Positions 54,624-63,771 of a DNA stretch of 64,000 bases are shown here, one piece after another. The translations under genes and the position numbers were made by a program. Source of the stretch: Streptobacillus moniliformis DSM 12112 (lineage in GTDB: Bacteria; Fusobacteriota; Fusobacteriia; Fusobacteriales; Leptotrichiaceae); assembly GCF_000024565.1 (NCBI RefSeq), contig NC_013515.1, forward strand, positions 124,001 through 188,000. Reading direction: 5' to 3'. The notes under the pieces are model-generated. The model was given only the letters and a program-made list of their open reading frames with translations. It had not been told where the DNA came from and did no database searches. How positions within the stretch are numbered: the first letter of the stretch is position 1; each line of letters begins with the position of its first letter.

Positions 54624-57600
54624 AAACAGAAAAAGATATTATTTTTACTACTTTTATCTTCTCTTGCATATTCAAATGATAAAGAAAGTAAGATAAGTGG
54701 TGAAGTAACTTTTGGTATTGATTCAACTTTTGGAGTTGATGGATTAGAAAAAGGATTTAGCTATATTCCAACATTTTTAAAATTATTTAAAGCTAGTAAA
54801 TATAAAGAGTATGAAATAAAACAGGATATAAATAATGGTAATGATAATAAAGGGAATGAACCCCCTAAAAAGTCAGAACTATATATACCGACATATACTC
54901 CAACTATGAGAGATTTAGAATTAGCTACGAAATATTTATCAAAAAATGTTGAATTAAGAAAGAAAATAAGTGTTAAATTAAAAGAAAATTATGTAGGCTT
55001 AGGATTAAAAGTAGACATACTTGGTAAAAAGATAAAACATACAAAATTTATAGAGAATAATGAAATAGAAAAATTAAAATTAACAGTAACATCTGATAAT
55101 AAATATATTAGAGGAGAAATTAATTATTATGTTAAAGGAGAAAGTACTGAAAAAATAGATATAGACAAAACAGATGATGAGAAAGCTTTAAAAAATAAGG
55201 TGATTGATTATGATTTTAGTGTAAATCCTACACCAGATAGTAAGGTATCTTTATCATTAGATTTCTTTGGAAAAAATAAAGAGATAAATATAGGACCAAC
55301 TTTGAGATATAATAATAGTGGGAGCTATATAAATACTACAGTATTATTTAATAATATTAGTTCATCATATGATTTAACAGATGAATTAGATAAAATTAAA
55401 TATATAGCTCCAGGATATGATAAAATAGAATATTTTAAGAAATGGGCATTAAAGGAAAAGTATAAAAATCCAACTGAAGAAATTAGTAAAAGTGATTATG
55501 AAGGTGAACATGCAGACTTGGATAAGGCAGAAGTATCTGGATTTAAAGGAACATCTAGGATACTTGGGCATTATTCTGGTTCTCTTTATGGTGATTCACC
55601 TTTTAGATATGTTGCCAAGACTTTATTTGATGAAATACATTCAAATTCCTATTTTACAAATACATCTAAAATAGTAAAAGAGTTTGAAAAAGATGAAGCA
55701 CCAACTAAAACTTCTTTAGCTTGGGCAGCATTTAAGGCAAGAAATATATTAAAAGAAATTGAAAATAAGGATGAATTTAATAATATAGCTAAAAAAATAG
55801 CTTTAAACTTATACAGAAAATCAGGTATAGGACTTGAAAGAAAATATTCAAGTATAGGTGCTTGGACACAAGTTCCAGATGAGTTTCATTATCTTTTACC
55901 AGGTTTTTATAAAAACTTTGATTATTCAAAAATTAATATTGATGAATTAAGCCCTGATTATTTATATAATAATGGTTTAATTACTCCTAAATTACCTACA
56001 TTAGTAAATAATAGGAATGCATTATTTAAACCTCAAGCTAGAGTTAAAAATAGTTCAGAAAAATATGCATTAAAAGAAGATTGGCACTATTTTGATACTT
56101 ATGTTAAAAAATATATAATTGATGAAATAATTAGAGAATATAATATAGATAATATTAAAGAACTTTCTGAAATTAGTAAAGGTAAATTAGTACTTGATGC
56201 TATTTTTGGAAATAAAATAGATAATGTTATAAAAGAATTACCAAGAATACAAGAGTTAATAAAGAACCCTTATGAGATGAAGGGTGTTGATATGCTTAGA
56301 GGAATATATTTCCACCAGAGTGAAAAAGAAAGAAATGTGATGAAGTATGAAGATGAATTAAAAAAATCTTTTAAAGATATAGACTTAAAAGATAATAAAT
56401 CAAAGCATTCAATTAAAATAAAAATAGAAGCAGGTCATGTAGGAAAAAACTATAAACTAGGAACATCTCTATTATTAAATGATAGAGTAGAAGTTATTGG
56501 AAATAAGTATAAATATATTAAAAGAGCAAATCATTTTGGAATTGATCTTATATATAGTGGCTTATTAGAATTTAGTAATAAGTCATATCTAACTTTAGCT
56601 AAAAATAGCTTATATAAAACAGAAAGTCAAGAAAAATATATATACGACACTATTAGTCTAAACACAGACACATACTTAGGCTTAAATATACCAGCAAATG
56701 AAAAACTTAATGTATTACTAGGACTAAGACATATAGGAGTATATGGTTGGATAAATCCAATAGAGAGTTTAGATAAAAATGGTAAAGCAATAGAATTTGA
56801 TATAGCAAAAAGAGATGAAAGTAATAATCCAATAGGAAAAGACAATAACTCTATAATAACATCTGAAACAACAGAAAAGAACTTAGTAGATAAAGAATAT
56901 GAAAGACTAAAACAAGAGAATAATGGTAAAAGTAATAAACTAAAAAGAGATATACATCAATCAGACTACATACAGACAGAGAAAAGTAAAACATTAAAAT
57001 CAAGATATGAACTATATAACATATTATCACCAAGAGTAACAATGGTATATAGACCATATGATAATATAATATTCTCAAGTCATTTGGAATTACCAATAAG
57101 TATAAGGAACTCATCACCAGCAGGAATAAGAGGGATATATACAGGAGAGATAAGATATTTAATAGATGATAGCTTTAAGGATATAATATATACAAAGAGT
57201 AATCCAATAAAGTTTAAGACATCAGGAGATATAGAGGCAGGATTAATATTAGGGAATGATGTAGGTTATTATTTATCATATAAGGCAATGGCAGATATGA
57301 GTTTTCTAAGGGGAGATATAAAGGGTAATGATAAGGATATAGACTTTATTTTATCATTAAATCCACTTATAGTAAACCTTCCTATTAAGCCAAGATTACT
57401 TATAGGTAAGGAAGGTAAGGAGTATGTAAGTAAGGTAGGGTTAGAGTATTCTAAGGGTACAGAGTTTACAACAATACTTGGAATGAGGAAGGTATTAAAG
57501 ACAAGTAAGGATATATTAGAGGAAGAATTAAAGCCAAATATATTAGAGATATTAAAGGGTAGAAATACTAAGGAATATGAAAGGGTAAAAGAAAAGCTTG

Positions 57601-58631
57601 ATAAGGAGAGCTTTAAAGGGGAACTAACATATACATTTACACCATTTATAGACATTAGGAAGGAAGAGGGCAACTTTAGGATAAGGGCTAAGGCAGATTC
57701 TACTAAGGTTGTTGGTAAAGAAGTAAAAAATGAAACAGTAGTTGGTGAATTTATAGAAAGAAAAAATGTAGAGAAGTATTTTGCTTGGAATTATCAAGAA
57801 AATGGTTGGTTTAATAAAAAATATAATTACTTTATGGATGTTAAATCAGATAAGATAACTAAAGAAACTAAAACTACTGTAGATTTAGATAATGATGTGT
57901 ATAATTTTGAAATTGAAACTGAGTATAAACAGGATAAGGGAGTTAATTTTGATTTAAGTTTAAATATAGTATATGATGAAATAAAGTTAAATAGAATGAA
58001 AGAAATTAAAACAATAACTGAAACAAAATCAAGAGTAATAATGATTACATCAAATAGTAATAGCCCTACTGTTAGTGAAACAGAAAAAAATGATCCTAAA
58101 AACAAAGTTGATATAGATAATAAAGATAGATTGGGATCATTAAAGAAACATATTCAAAATAAAAAAGAGAAAGCATATGATAATAAAGTGTATAATGAAC
58201 ATGCTACAAATATATCTGGAAGAGAAATAACAGAAAGAGAATTAGTGGAAAGACTTTCAGATAAGACTAAAATAGAGAAAAAATTAGAAAATACACTTTT
58301 CTTACACACAAAGAAAATAAATGCAAATTTAGATACATACTTAGGTTATAAATTTAAGACTAGTGATAAAATGGGAGTGTCTGTTGGAATGAAGTATAAT
58401 CTAACTGCTGAATATATTTCAAGTAATAAGATAATAGTAGAAGAAATAAAACTATTTGGAAGTAGAAAGATACTATTTAAAAACACAATAAGTCCAGAAG
58501 TTAAAATGATATATAACCTAATTAATAATTTAAATGCAAGACTCAGTGCAGAATTACCAATAAATTTTGAAAACAAAGAATTTAAAGGTGTTAAATTTAA
58601 TGTAAAAACAGGTCTTGAGTATAGATGGTAA
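54621..58631 (+). CDS. Giant outer-membrane protein, paralogue 2
   Basis: This 1336-residue protein has the same layout as paralogue 1: signal peptide (MKQKKILFLLLLSSLAYSND), SGEVTFGIDSTFGVDGL, a Lys/Asn/Pro linker, strands, the inserted domain (RILGHYSGSLYGDSPFRYVA, MKGVDMLRGIYFHQSEKER) and a C-terminal barrel ending in LEYRW. Outside 56655-57548 the two genes are clearly diverged; inside, they are nearly identical at DNA level. The C-terminal 90 residues are again close (ISSNKIIVEEIKLFGSRKIL). Localisation to the outer membrane is inferred from the signal peptide and terminal Trp. Function is unknown. Confidence 0.75.
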   Translation: MKQKKILFLLLLSSLAYSNDKESKISGEVTFGIDSTFGVDGLEKGFSYIPTFLKLFKASKYKEYEIKQDINNGNDNKGNEPPKKSELYIPTYTPTMRDLELATKYLSKNVELRKKISVKLKENYVGLGLKVDILGKKIKHTKFIENNEIEKLKLTVTSDNKYIRGEINYYVKGESTEKIDIDKTDDEKALKNKVIDYDFSVNPTPDSKVSLSLDFFGKNKEINIGPTLRYNNSGSYINTTVLFNNISSSYDLTDELDKIKYIAPGYDKIEYFKKWALKEKYKNPTEEISKSDYEGEHADLDKAEVSGFKGTSRILGHYSGSLYGDSPFRYVAKTLFDEIHSNSYFTNTSKIVKEFEKDEAPTKTSLAWAAFKARNILKEIENKDEFNNIAKKIALNLYRKSGIGLERKYSSIGAWTQVPDEFHYLLPGFYKNFDYSKINIDELSPDYLYNNGLITPKLPTLVNNRNALFKPQARVKNSSEKYALKEDWHYFDTYVKKYIIDEIIREYNIDNIKELSEISKGKLVLDAIFGNKIDNVIKELPRIQELIKNPYEMKGVDMLRGIYFHQSEKERNVMKYEDELKKSFKDIDLKDNKSKHSIKIKIEAGHVGKNYKLGTSLLLNDRVEVIGNKYKYIKRANHFGIDLIYSGLLEFSNKSYLTLAKNSLYKTESQEKYIYDTISLNTDTYLGLNIPANEKLNVLLGLRHIGVYGWINPIESLDKNGKAIEFDIAKRDESNNPIGKDNNSIITSETTEKNLVDKEYERLKQENNGKSNKLKRDIHQSDYIQTEKSKTLKSRYELYNILSPRVTMVYRPYDNIIFSSHLELPISIRNSSPAGIRGIYTGEIRYLIDDSFKDIIYTKSNPIKFKTSGDIEAGLILGNDVGYYLSYKAMADMSFLRGDIKGNDKDIDFILSLNPLIVNLPIKPRLLIGKEGKEYVSKVGLEYSKGTEFTTILGMRKVLKTSKDILEEELKPNILEILKGRNTKEYERVKEKLDKESFKGELTYTFTPFIDIRKEEGNFRIRAKADSTKVVGKEVKNETVVGEFIERKNVEKYFAWNYQENGWFNKKYNYFMDVKSDKITKETKTTVDLDNDVYNFEIETEYKQDKGVNFDLSLNIVYDEIKLNRMKEIKTITETKSRVIMITSNSNSPTVSETEKNDPKNKVDIDNKDRLGSLKKHIQNKKEKAYDNKVYNEHATNISGREITERELVERLSDKTKIEKKLENTLFLHTKKINANLDTYLGYKFKTSDKMGVSVGMKYNLTAEYISSNKIIVEEIKLFGSRKILFKNTISPEVKMIYNLINNLNARLSAELPINFENKEFKGVKFNVKTGLEYRW
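56655..57548 (+). repeat. Long near-identical tract, copy in paralogue 2
   Basis: Partner of 49280-50173. It covers the strand region from NTDTYLGLNIPANEKLNVLL to SKDILEEELKPNILE, with one amino-acid difference (DFIL here, DFSL in paralogue 1). Confidence 0.85.
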
Positions 58632-58654
58632 AATAAATAAGGGGTTGCACCAAA

Positions 58655-58690
58655 AATCTTTAGCAAGGATTATTGGTGCTTTTTATTTTA
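58655..58690 (+). terminator. Terminator after paralogue 2
   Basis: GCACCAAAAATCTT and AAGGATTATTGGTGC pair around TAGC and are followed by TTTTTATTTT. The rest of the gap 58691-59040 shows no supportable gene; it is AT-rich, non-repetitive and lacks open frames above background. Confidence 0.8.
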
Positions 58691-59042
58691 CCATGCTCCA
58701 TAACAAGAGATATAACAAATGTGTTTATATAAAATAGTTGAGGAAATATTATTACATTCATTATTCATCTTTATATAACTCATTATAGCTTACAATACAT
58801 TAAATTTCAAAAGTTATTTTTTTATTTTAAAACCAGAGATAAACCGTATTTTGCTTGACAAATGCATAAATAAATGATTTCTTGCAAATTAATAGTTAAT
58901 ATTAAAATTTTAAGTGTAAAAATAAATATATAAAGTATTTCTCAATATGAAATGTAAGGGGTAATAAATTCGGTTTATAAGGCTATAACATAGTAAAAAT
59001 ATATATTTCTAATGTGTAATATAAAGCTAGTAAAAAAATTTA

Positions 59043-59051
59043 TGATATAAT
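59043..59051 (+). promoter_or_regulatory. Extended -10 promoter of paralogue 3
   Basis: TGATATAAT gives an extended -10; no good -35 is seen. The start lies 37 bp downstream. Confidence 0.5.
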
Positions 59052-59087
59052 TTAAATATAAAAATATATATTATAAAAAGGAGGATT

Positions 59088-61712
59088 ATGAAGTATATTA
59101 TTAATCATAAAAATATAATGTGTTTATTACTATTACCCCTTATTACTTACTCTCATGAAAGTAATATAAATGGAGATATAGCTTTTGGTATTACTTCAGA
59201 ACTAAATAGTTCAATTCCTCTTAAATTAGATTTATTAAAAAATATGAAATTAAGAAAGAGTTTATCTTTTAAATTAAAAGAAAAGTATTTAGGTCTTGGA
59301 CTAGAAGTTGATATCTTAGGTAAAAATATCTCATATACTGATTTTTTAGGAAATAATGATATAGAAAGCTTAAAATTAAAGTTAATTTCTGATAGCAAGT
59401 ATATTAATGGAGAAATTAACTACTATATCAAAAATGAAAGTAGTGATGTAAAAAATAAAGCTTTGGAATATAAAGTGAGTATCAATCCTACAGCAGATAA
59501 TAAAGTATCTTTGTCATTAGATATTTTAGGGAAAAATAAGGATATAATTATAGGTCTAACCTTTAGATATAGGAATATGGGGACATATATAGATACATCT
59601 GTCTTACTTAATAATATAAAAACAGCATATGATATAACTGATGAAATTAAACAATCTGATCATGTTAAGGATATAGATTTAAAAAACAATAAATCAAAAC
59701 ATTCAATTAAGATAAAAATAGAAGCAGGTCATTTAGGTGAAAATTACAAACTAGGAACATCTTTACTTTTAAATGATAGAGTAGAAGTTCAAGGTGATAA
59801 ATATAGATATATTAAAAGAGCAAATCATTTTGGTATTTATTCAGAGTATAAGGATTTATTAGAATTTAGTAATAAATTAGATTTAAGTATAGCTAAGAAT
59901 ACTTTAGATAAAACCGAAAATAATCAAAATCATACATATAACAATATTAGTCTAAACACAGATACATACTTAGGTTTAAATATACCAGCAAATGAAAAAC
60001 TTAATGTATTATTAGGATTAAGACATATAGGAATGTATAGTTGGGTTAATACAAATAATAGCGGATTTGTATATGACATGAATAATATATTAACACCAAG
60101 AATTAATGTTATATATAAACCATATAAAAATATAGAGTTTTCAAATAATTTAGAATTGCCATTAAGTATAAAAGGAAGATCTATTTATGGAATAAGAAGT
60201 ATATATACAGGTGAAATAAAATATCTAATAGATGATAGCTTTAAAGATGTATTAGAAACTAAAGAATTTCCTATTAAATTTAAGAGTTCAGGAAATATTG
60301 AAACAGGAATTATACTTAAAAAGAAACCAACCCACTATTTATCATATAAGGCAATGGCAGATATAGGGTTTCTAAGGGGAGATATAAAGGGAAATAATAG
60401 GAATATAGACTTTAGCTTATCATTAAATCCATTAGTAATTAATTTTCCTATTAAACCAAGAGTAATGTTTATAAGAGAAAATTCAGATCTTTCTATAAAA
60501 TTTGGACTTGAATATTCAAAGTCAGAAGAATTTTCAAGCTTAGTAGGATTTAAAAAAGCTGTTAGATTAGGAAATGACATAATTGAAGATGAATTAAAGC
60601 CTAATATTTTAAAGGTACTGAAATATAATAGTTATGATAAATATAATGAAATAGATGAAAAACTAAAAGAGATAACATTTAATGCTAAATTAAATCATAT
60701 ATTTACACCTTTTTTAAATATTAGAAAAGATAGTGATAACTTTAAAGTAAATATTAAGGCAGAATCTAGTAAAATAACAGGTCATGATGAAAAAAGTAAA
60801 ATTGAAATAGGGGATTTTAAGGATAGAGTAGCTAAAGAATATATAGCATGGAATAATCAAGAAAATAATGGTTTGAATTGGCTTTCTTTTGGTGCAATTA
60901 GAAAATACAACTATTTCATAGATGTTAAGTCAGATAAGGTAACTAAAGAAACTAAAACTATGGTAGATTTAGATAACCAAAAATATGATTTTGTCATTTT
61001 TACAGAATATGGTAAAGATAAAGGATTTAATTTTAACATGAATTTAGGTTTATCATATAACGAGATAAATTTAAAATATAAAAAGGAGATAGATATAAAA
61101 ACTGAAACAAAATCAAGAGTGGTAAATATTGTTTCAGATATTGGTAGACTTACACTTACTGATGAGTTAATAAATAAGGGGAGTAATGTAGAACTAACAG
61201 AAGGAAAATTATTAGAATCATTAAAAAATCATGTGAAAAAAAATAATGCAAAAGATGAGTTCATATATTCTTTAGAATATGAAGTTTTTGGACTGCTATA
61301 TAAGCAAGTTACTGAAGAATATTTAAAGAATAAACTAGATTATCCTATAAGTATAAAAGAAGAAAAAAAGGAAGAAAATAATGTTTTTTTAAGTAAAAGG
61401 ATTAATCTAAATTTAGATACGTATTTAGGATATAACTTTAATCCCATTGATAAAATGATAGTTTCAGTTGGAAGTAAGTATTCTATGTATTTAAGATATG
61501 ACTTAATTGATAAAATTAAAAAAGACAATAAAGAGTTAGGATATAAAAAGATTTTAATTGGAAATACCATAACACCAGAAGTTAAAATGACATATGATTT
61601 GATTAATAACTTTAGTGTAATGGTAGGAACAGGGATTCCAATATATATTGAAAATAAGAGGTTTAAATCTATTAGATTCAATATTAGAACAGGTATTGAA
61701 TATAAATGGTAA
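59088..61712 (+). CDS. Outer-membrane protein, paralogue 3 (short form)
   Basis: This 874-residue relative of the two giants has signal peptide MKYIINHKNIMCLLLLPLIT, then INGDIAFGIT, the strands GLGLEVDILGKNISY and LNTDTYLGLNIPANEKLNVL, and ends in IEYKW. It lacks the Asn-rich linker, the inserted domain of about 320 residues and a loop of about 90 residues. It therefore shows the minimal barrel-like core of the family. Unlike its paralogues it starts immediately after AAGGAGGATT, with no leader ORF. DNA is diverged from both giants throughout. Confidence 0.75.
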   Translation: MKYIINHKNIMCLLLLPLITYSHESNINGDIAFGITSELNSSIPLKLDLLKNMKLRKSLSFKLKEKYLGLGLEVDILGKNISYTDFLGNNDIESLKLKLISDSKYINGEINYYIKNESSDVKNKALEYKVSINPTADNKVSLSLDILGKNKDIIIGLTFRYRNMGTYIDTSVLLNNIKTAYDITDEIKQSDHVKDIDLKNNKSKHSIKIKIEAGHLGENYKLGTSLLLNDRVEVQGDKYRYIKRANHFGIYSEYKDLLEFSNKLDLSIAKNTLDKTENNQNHTYNNISLNTDTYLGLNIPANEKLNVLLGLRHIGMYSWVNTNNSGFVYDMNNILTPRINVIYKPYKNIEFSNNLELPLSIKGRSIYGIRSIYTGEIKYLIDDSFKDVLETKEFPIKFKSSGNIETGIILKKKPTHYLSYKAMADIGFLRGDIKGNNRNIDFSLSLNPLVINFPIKPRVMFIRENSDLSIKFGLEYSKSEEFSSLVGFKKAVRLGNDIIEDELKPNILKVLKYNSYDKYNEIDEKLKEITFNAKLNHIFTPFLNIRKDSDNFKVNIKAESSKITGHDEKSKIEIGDFKDRVAKEYIAWNNQENNGLNWLSFGAIRKYNYFIDVKSDKVTKETKTMVDLDNQKYDFVIFTEYGKDKGFNFNMNLGLSYNEINLKYKKEIDIKTETKSRVVNIVSDIGRLTLTDELINKGSNVELTEGKLLESLKNHVKKNNAKDEFIYSLEYEVFGLLYKQVTEEYLKNKLDYPISIKEEKKEENNVFLSKRINLNLDTYLGYNFNPIDKMIVSVGSKYSMYLRYDLIDKIKKDNKELGYKKILIGNTITPEVKMTYDLINNFSVMVGTGIPIYIENKRFKSIRFNIRTGIEYKW

Positions 61713-62009
61713 GAGAAGTATAAAAGAGAGGGGGGCTATTCCAACAATAAATGCTTCATTTAAGTTTTGTAATCTAGTTAGTTTAGATGCTATGAAATTA
61801 ATATTATAATTACAGTTTCTAATTATTTTTCTAAGTTCTAGTTTATAATATAAATATGAAAGAAGAATTATTTTAAACATAACATCTAATGAATTTTATT
61901 TTTTTAAGAATACTATATCCATATTTTCTAATTATTTCAATTAAATATATAAATTAAATTTTGAAAATATGATGAAGAATAAGATTTCTATATAAGAAAT
62001 CAAAAGGTT
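61713..62009. other. Gap between paralogue 3 and the ORF6N remnant
   Basis: No gene is supportable here. A minus-strand frame (61880-61554) overlaps paralogue 3 and shows no family I know. The codons just before the ORF6N start (IRNQKV) are preserved but follow an in-frame stop, so the original N-terminus is also lost. Confidence 0.5.
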
Positions 62010-62895
62010 ATGCTTGATTTTGAACTTGCTGAAATTTATGGGTATACAACGACAAGATTTAATGAACAAGTAAAAAATAATTCGGAGAAATTTGATGATG
62101 ATTTTATGTTCCAGTTGACGAAATCAGAGTTTGAAAACTTGATATCGAAAAAATCGACATCAAGTTGGGGGGGGTGGTCGTAGAAAACTACCTTATGCTT
62201 TTACAGAGCAGGGGATATATATGCTTATGACTGTATTAAGGGGAGAGCTTGCTGTTAAACAAAGTAAGGATTTAATACGAATGTTTAAGTAGATGAAGGA
62301 TTTTATTGGTTCAAAGGAATTAGTACAAATTGTTATTCAAACCAACCAAAACACAAACGATATTGCATAAATAAAATCTCAAATGGCTACAAAAGAAGAT
62401 TTGAAAAAGGTTATGGATAATTTTATAGATCCAGAAACATATAAACATTTTCTTTTGATGAATGGAGATAAGATAGAAGCTGATGTTGCCCATACGAAAA
62501 TATATAAGTCTGCAAAGAGAAGTATTTATGTAATAGATAATTATATAGGGCTTAAAACATTAGAACTTTTAAGGACTGCAAGATATAATACTCAAATCAT
62601 ATTATTTAGCGATAATGTTAAAAATAAAGATATGCTTACAAAAAATATCTTAGATGATTTTAGAAAAAATTATCCTAATATAGACTTGAAGTTGAAGATA
62701 TCTGGTAAAAAATACCACGATAGATATATTGTAATAGATTATGGAACAGATAGTGAAGCTTTTTATCTTTGTGGAGCATCTTCAAAGGATGCAGGAAATA
62801 AAATATCAAGCATTACTAAGATAGAAGAATCATCTAAAGATTTATATCATATGATGTTTAGTAGAATGTTAAATAATAAAGACTTAAAAATTTAA
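62010..62895 (+). pseudogene. ORF6N-domain (phage antirepressor-like) gene, degraded
   Basis: The N-terminus MLDFELAEIYGYTTTRFNEQ is the ORF6N DNA-binding domain of KilA/antirepressor-type proteins. At 62167-62174 a run of 8 G puts the rest out of frame; 7 G would give SSWGGGRRKLPYAFTEQGIY. Further on, TAG (62290-62292) and TAA (62368-62370) stand where Gln codons would fit (FK-stop-MKDFIGSKEL; DIA-stop-IKSQM). The remaining frame to 62895 is intact (RSIYVIDNYIGLKTLELLRT; KKYHDRYIVIDYG; FYLCGASSKDAG). This last domain has a PLD-like HDRYIVID segment. Three defects make this a dead prophage or plasmid-type gene. Confidence 0.8.
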
Positions 62896-62919
62896 TATGT
62901 GGTTATGAAAAATATGTAA

Positions 62920-62950
62920 GGCGGTAGAAATAAAATTTATCGTCTTTTTT
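62920..62950 (+). terminator. Weak terminator after the ORF6N remnant
   Basis: GGCGGTAGA and TTTATCGTC pair using G-U pairs around AATAAAA and are followed by TTTTTT. Confidence 0.5.
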
Positions 62951-62980
62951 ATTGTAACAAATGTGAAGGAGAAGAAAGAA

Positions 62981-63490
62981 TGAAAAAACAAATAAGAAGA
63001 AAAACAGGAAAATAAATTTTGAAGTTAAGTGAGTTTATATAGGAAAAAATCCATTGATGAACTATTTTAGGGAGTAATTGAGCAGATATTTGATAAAAAT
63101 TTAAAAGAAAATACCAAGACCAAGTTCATTTTTATAAAATGCAGATAAGTTGCATGAATTGACAGAAGAAGATAAGTACAAATGGACACATAGAATGGTT
63201 CTTAGTATTTTAAGAGATCCTGTCTATTGTGGAAATAGGGGAAGAAACAAAAGACCTACTCTTTCATTCAAAAATAGAAAAAGGTTATATGTTTCAAAAG
63301 AAAAAGCAATAATAAAAGTGATATAACCTATTATAATATCTTCGAAGATTTAGTTAAATGCTCCACTTGTCATTATGAACTGACACCAAAGACAGATTAC
63401 AAGCTGAATAAAAAAGAAACGATGAATACTGTATTGTACTTGAAGATATACAGTATCATGAGGAAATGGTACTATAAAGCAGAGAAGATG
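62981..63490 (+). pseudogene. Remnant of a large serine recombinase
   Basis: A short frame MKKQIRRKTGK ends at once. Later fragments read LTEEDKYKWTHRMVLSILRD, PVYCGNRGRNKRPTLSF and RKRLYVSKEKAI, the recombinase domain pattern W-x3-V-x2-IL-x-NP-Y-GN. The next piece, EDLVKCSTCHYELTPKTDY, is the zinc-ribbon of ICE/phage large serine recombinases. Pieces lie in different frames with stops and the catalytic N-terminal resolvase domain is missing. Together with the ORF6N remnant it marks a decayed mobile element next to the adhesin gene. Confidence 0.7.
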
Positions 63491-63655
63491 GATAAATATA
63501 AGGTTGATGAAAGAAAGGACAAAACAGAAAAGTTAAATGGTAATAAAAATATAAAATTATTTCTAACACAATTAGAGATAATTTTTTTTATTTTCCCCAA
63601 AATATATAAAAAAATTAGATTCAAAGCATATTGTGAAATTTTTATACAAAATCTA

Positions 63656-63686
63656 TTGACAAAATACGCTGGGGGGGGGGTATAAT
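63656..63686 (+). promoter_or_regulatory. Promoter with a 10-G spacer tract (candidate phase-variable promoter)
   Basis: Consensus TTGACA (63656-63661) and TATAAT (63681-63686) flank a 19-bp spacer containing 10 consecutive G (63671-63680) adjoining the -10 box. With nine non-G spacer bases, 8 G would give the ideal 17 bp, as for the promoter at 33141. It would switch the adhesin gene at 63772. Confidence 0.8.
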
Positions 63687-63771
63687 AATGTGAAAAATAA
63701 GAACAAGAGAAAAATTAAATGGTAGGCTTTAAAAAGGAAAAGGTTGGTTAAACGCTGAATAAAGGAGGCAC

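Noticed and set aside
61554-61880. 108-codon minus-strand ORF after paralogue 3
   Set aside because: Mostly antisense to the barrel end; the part outside shows no family I recognise and no start signal.
62167-62174. G8 tract in the ORF6N gene as a translational phase switch
   Set aside because: Two further in-frame stops downstream mean no tract length restores the full protein, so it is probably just decay.
63422-63685. 87-codon ORF spanning the poly-G promoter
   Set aside because: It reads through the -35, G-tract and recombinase debris in one frame, without a ribosome-binding site; the GGG codons at its end are the promoter tract.
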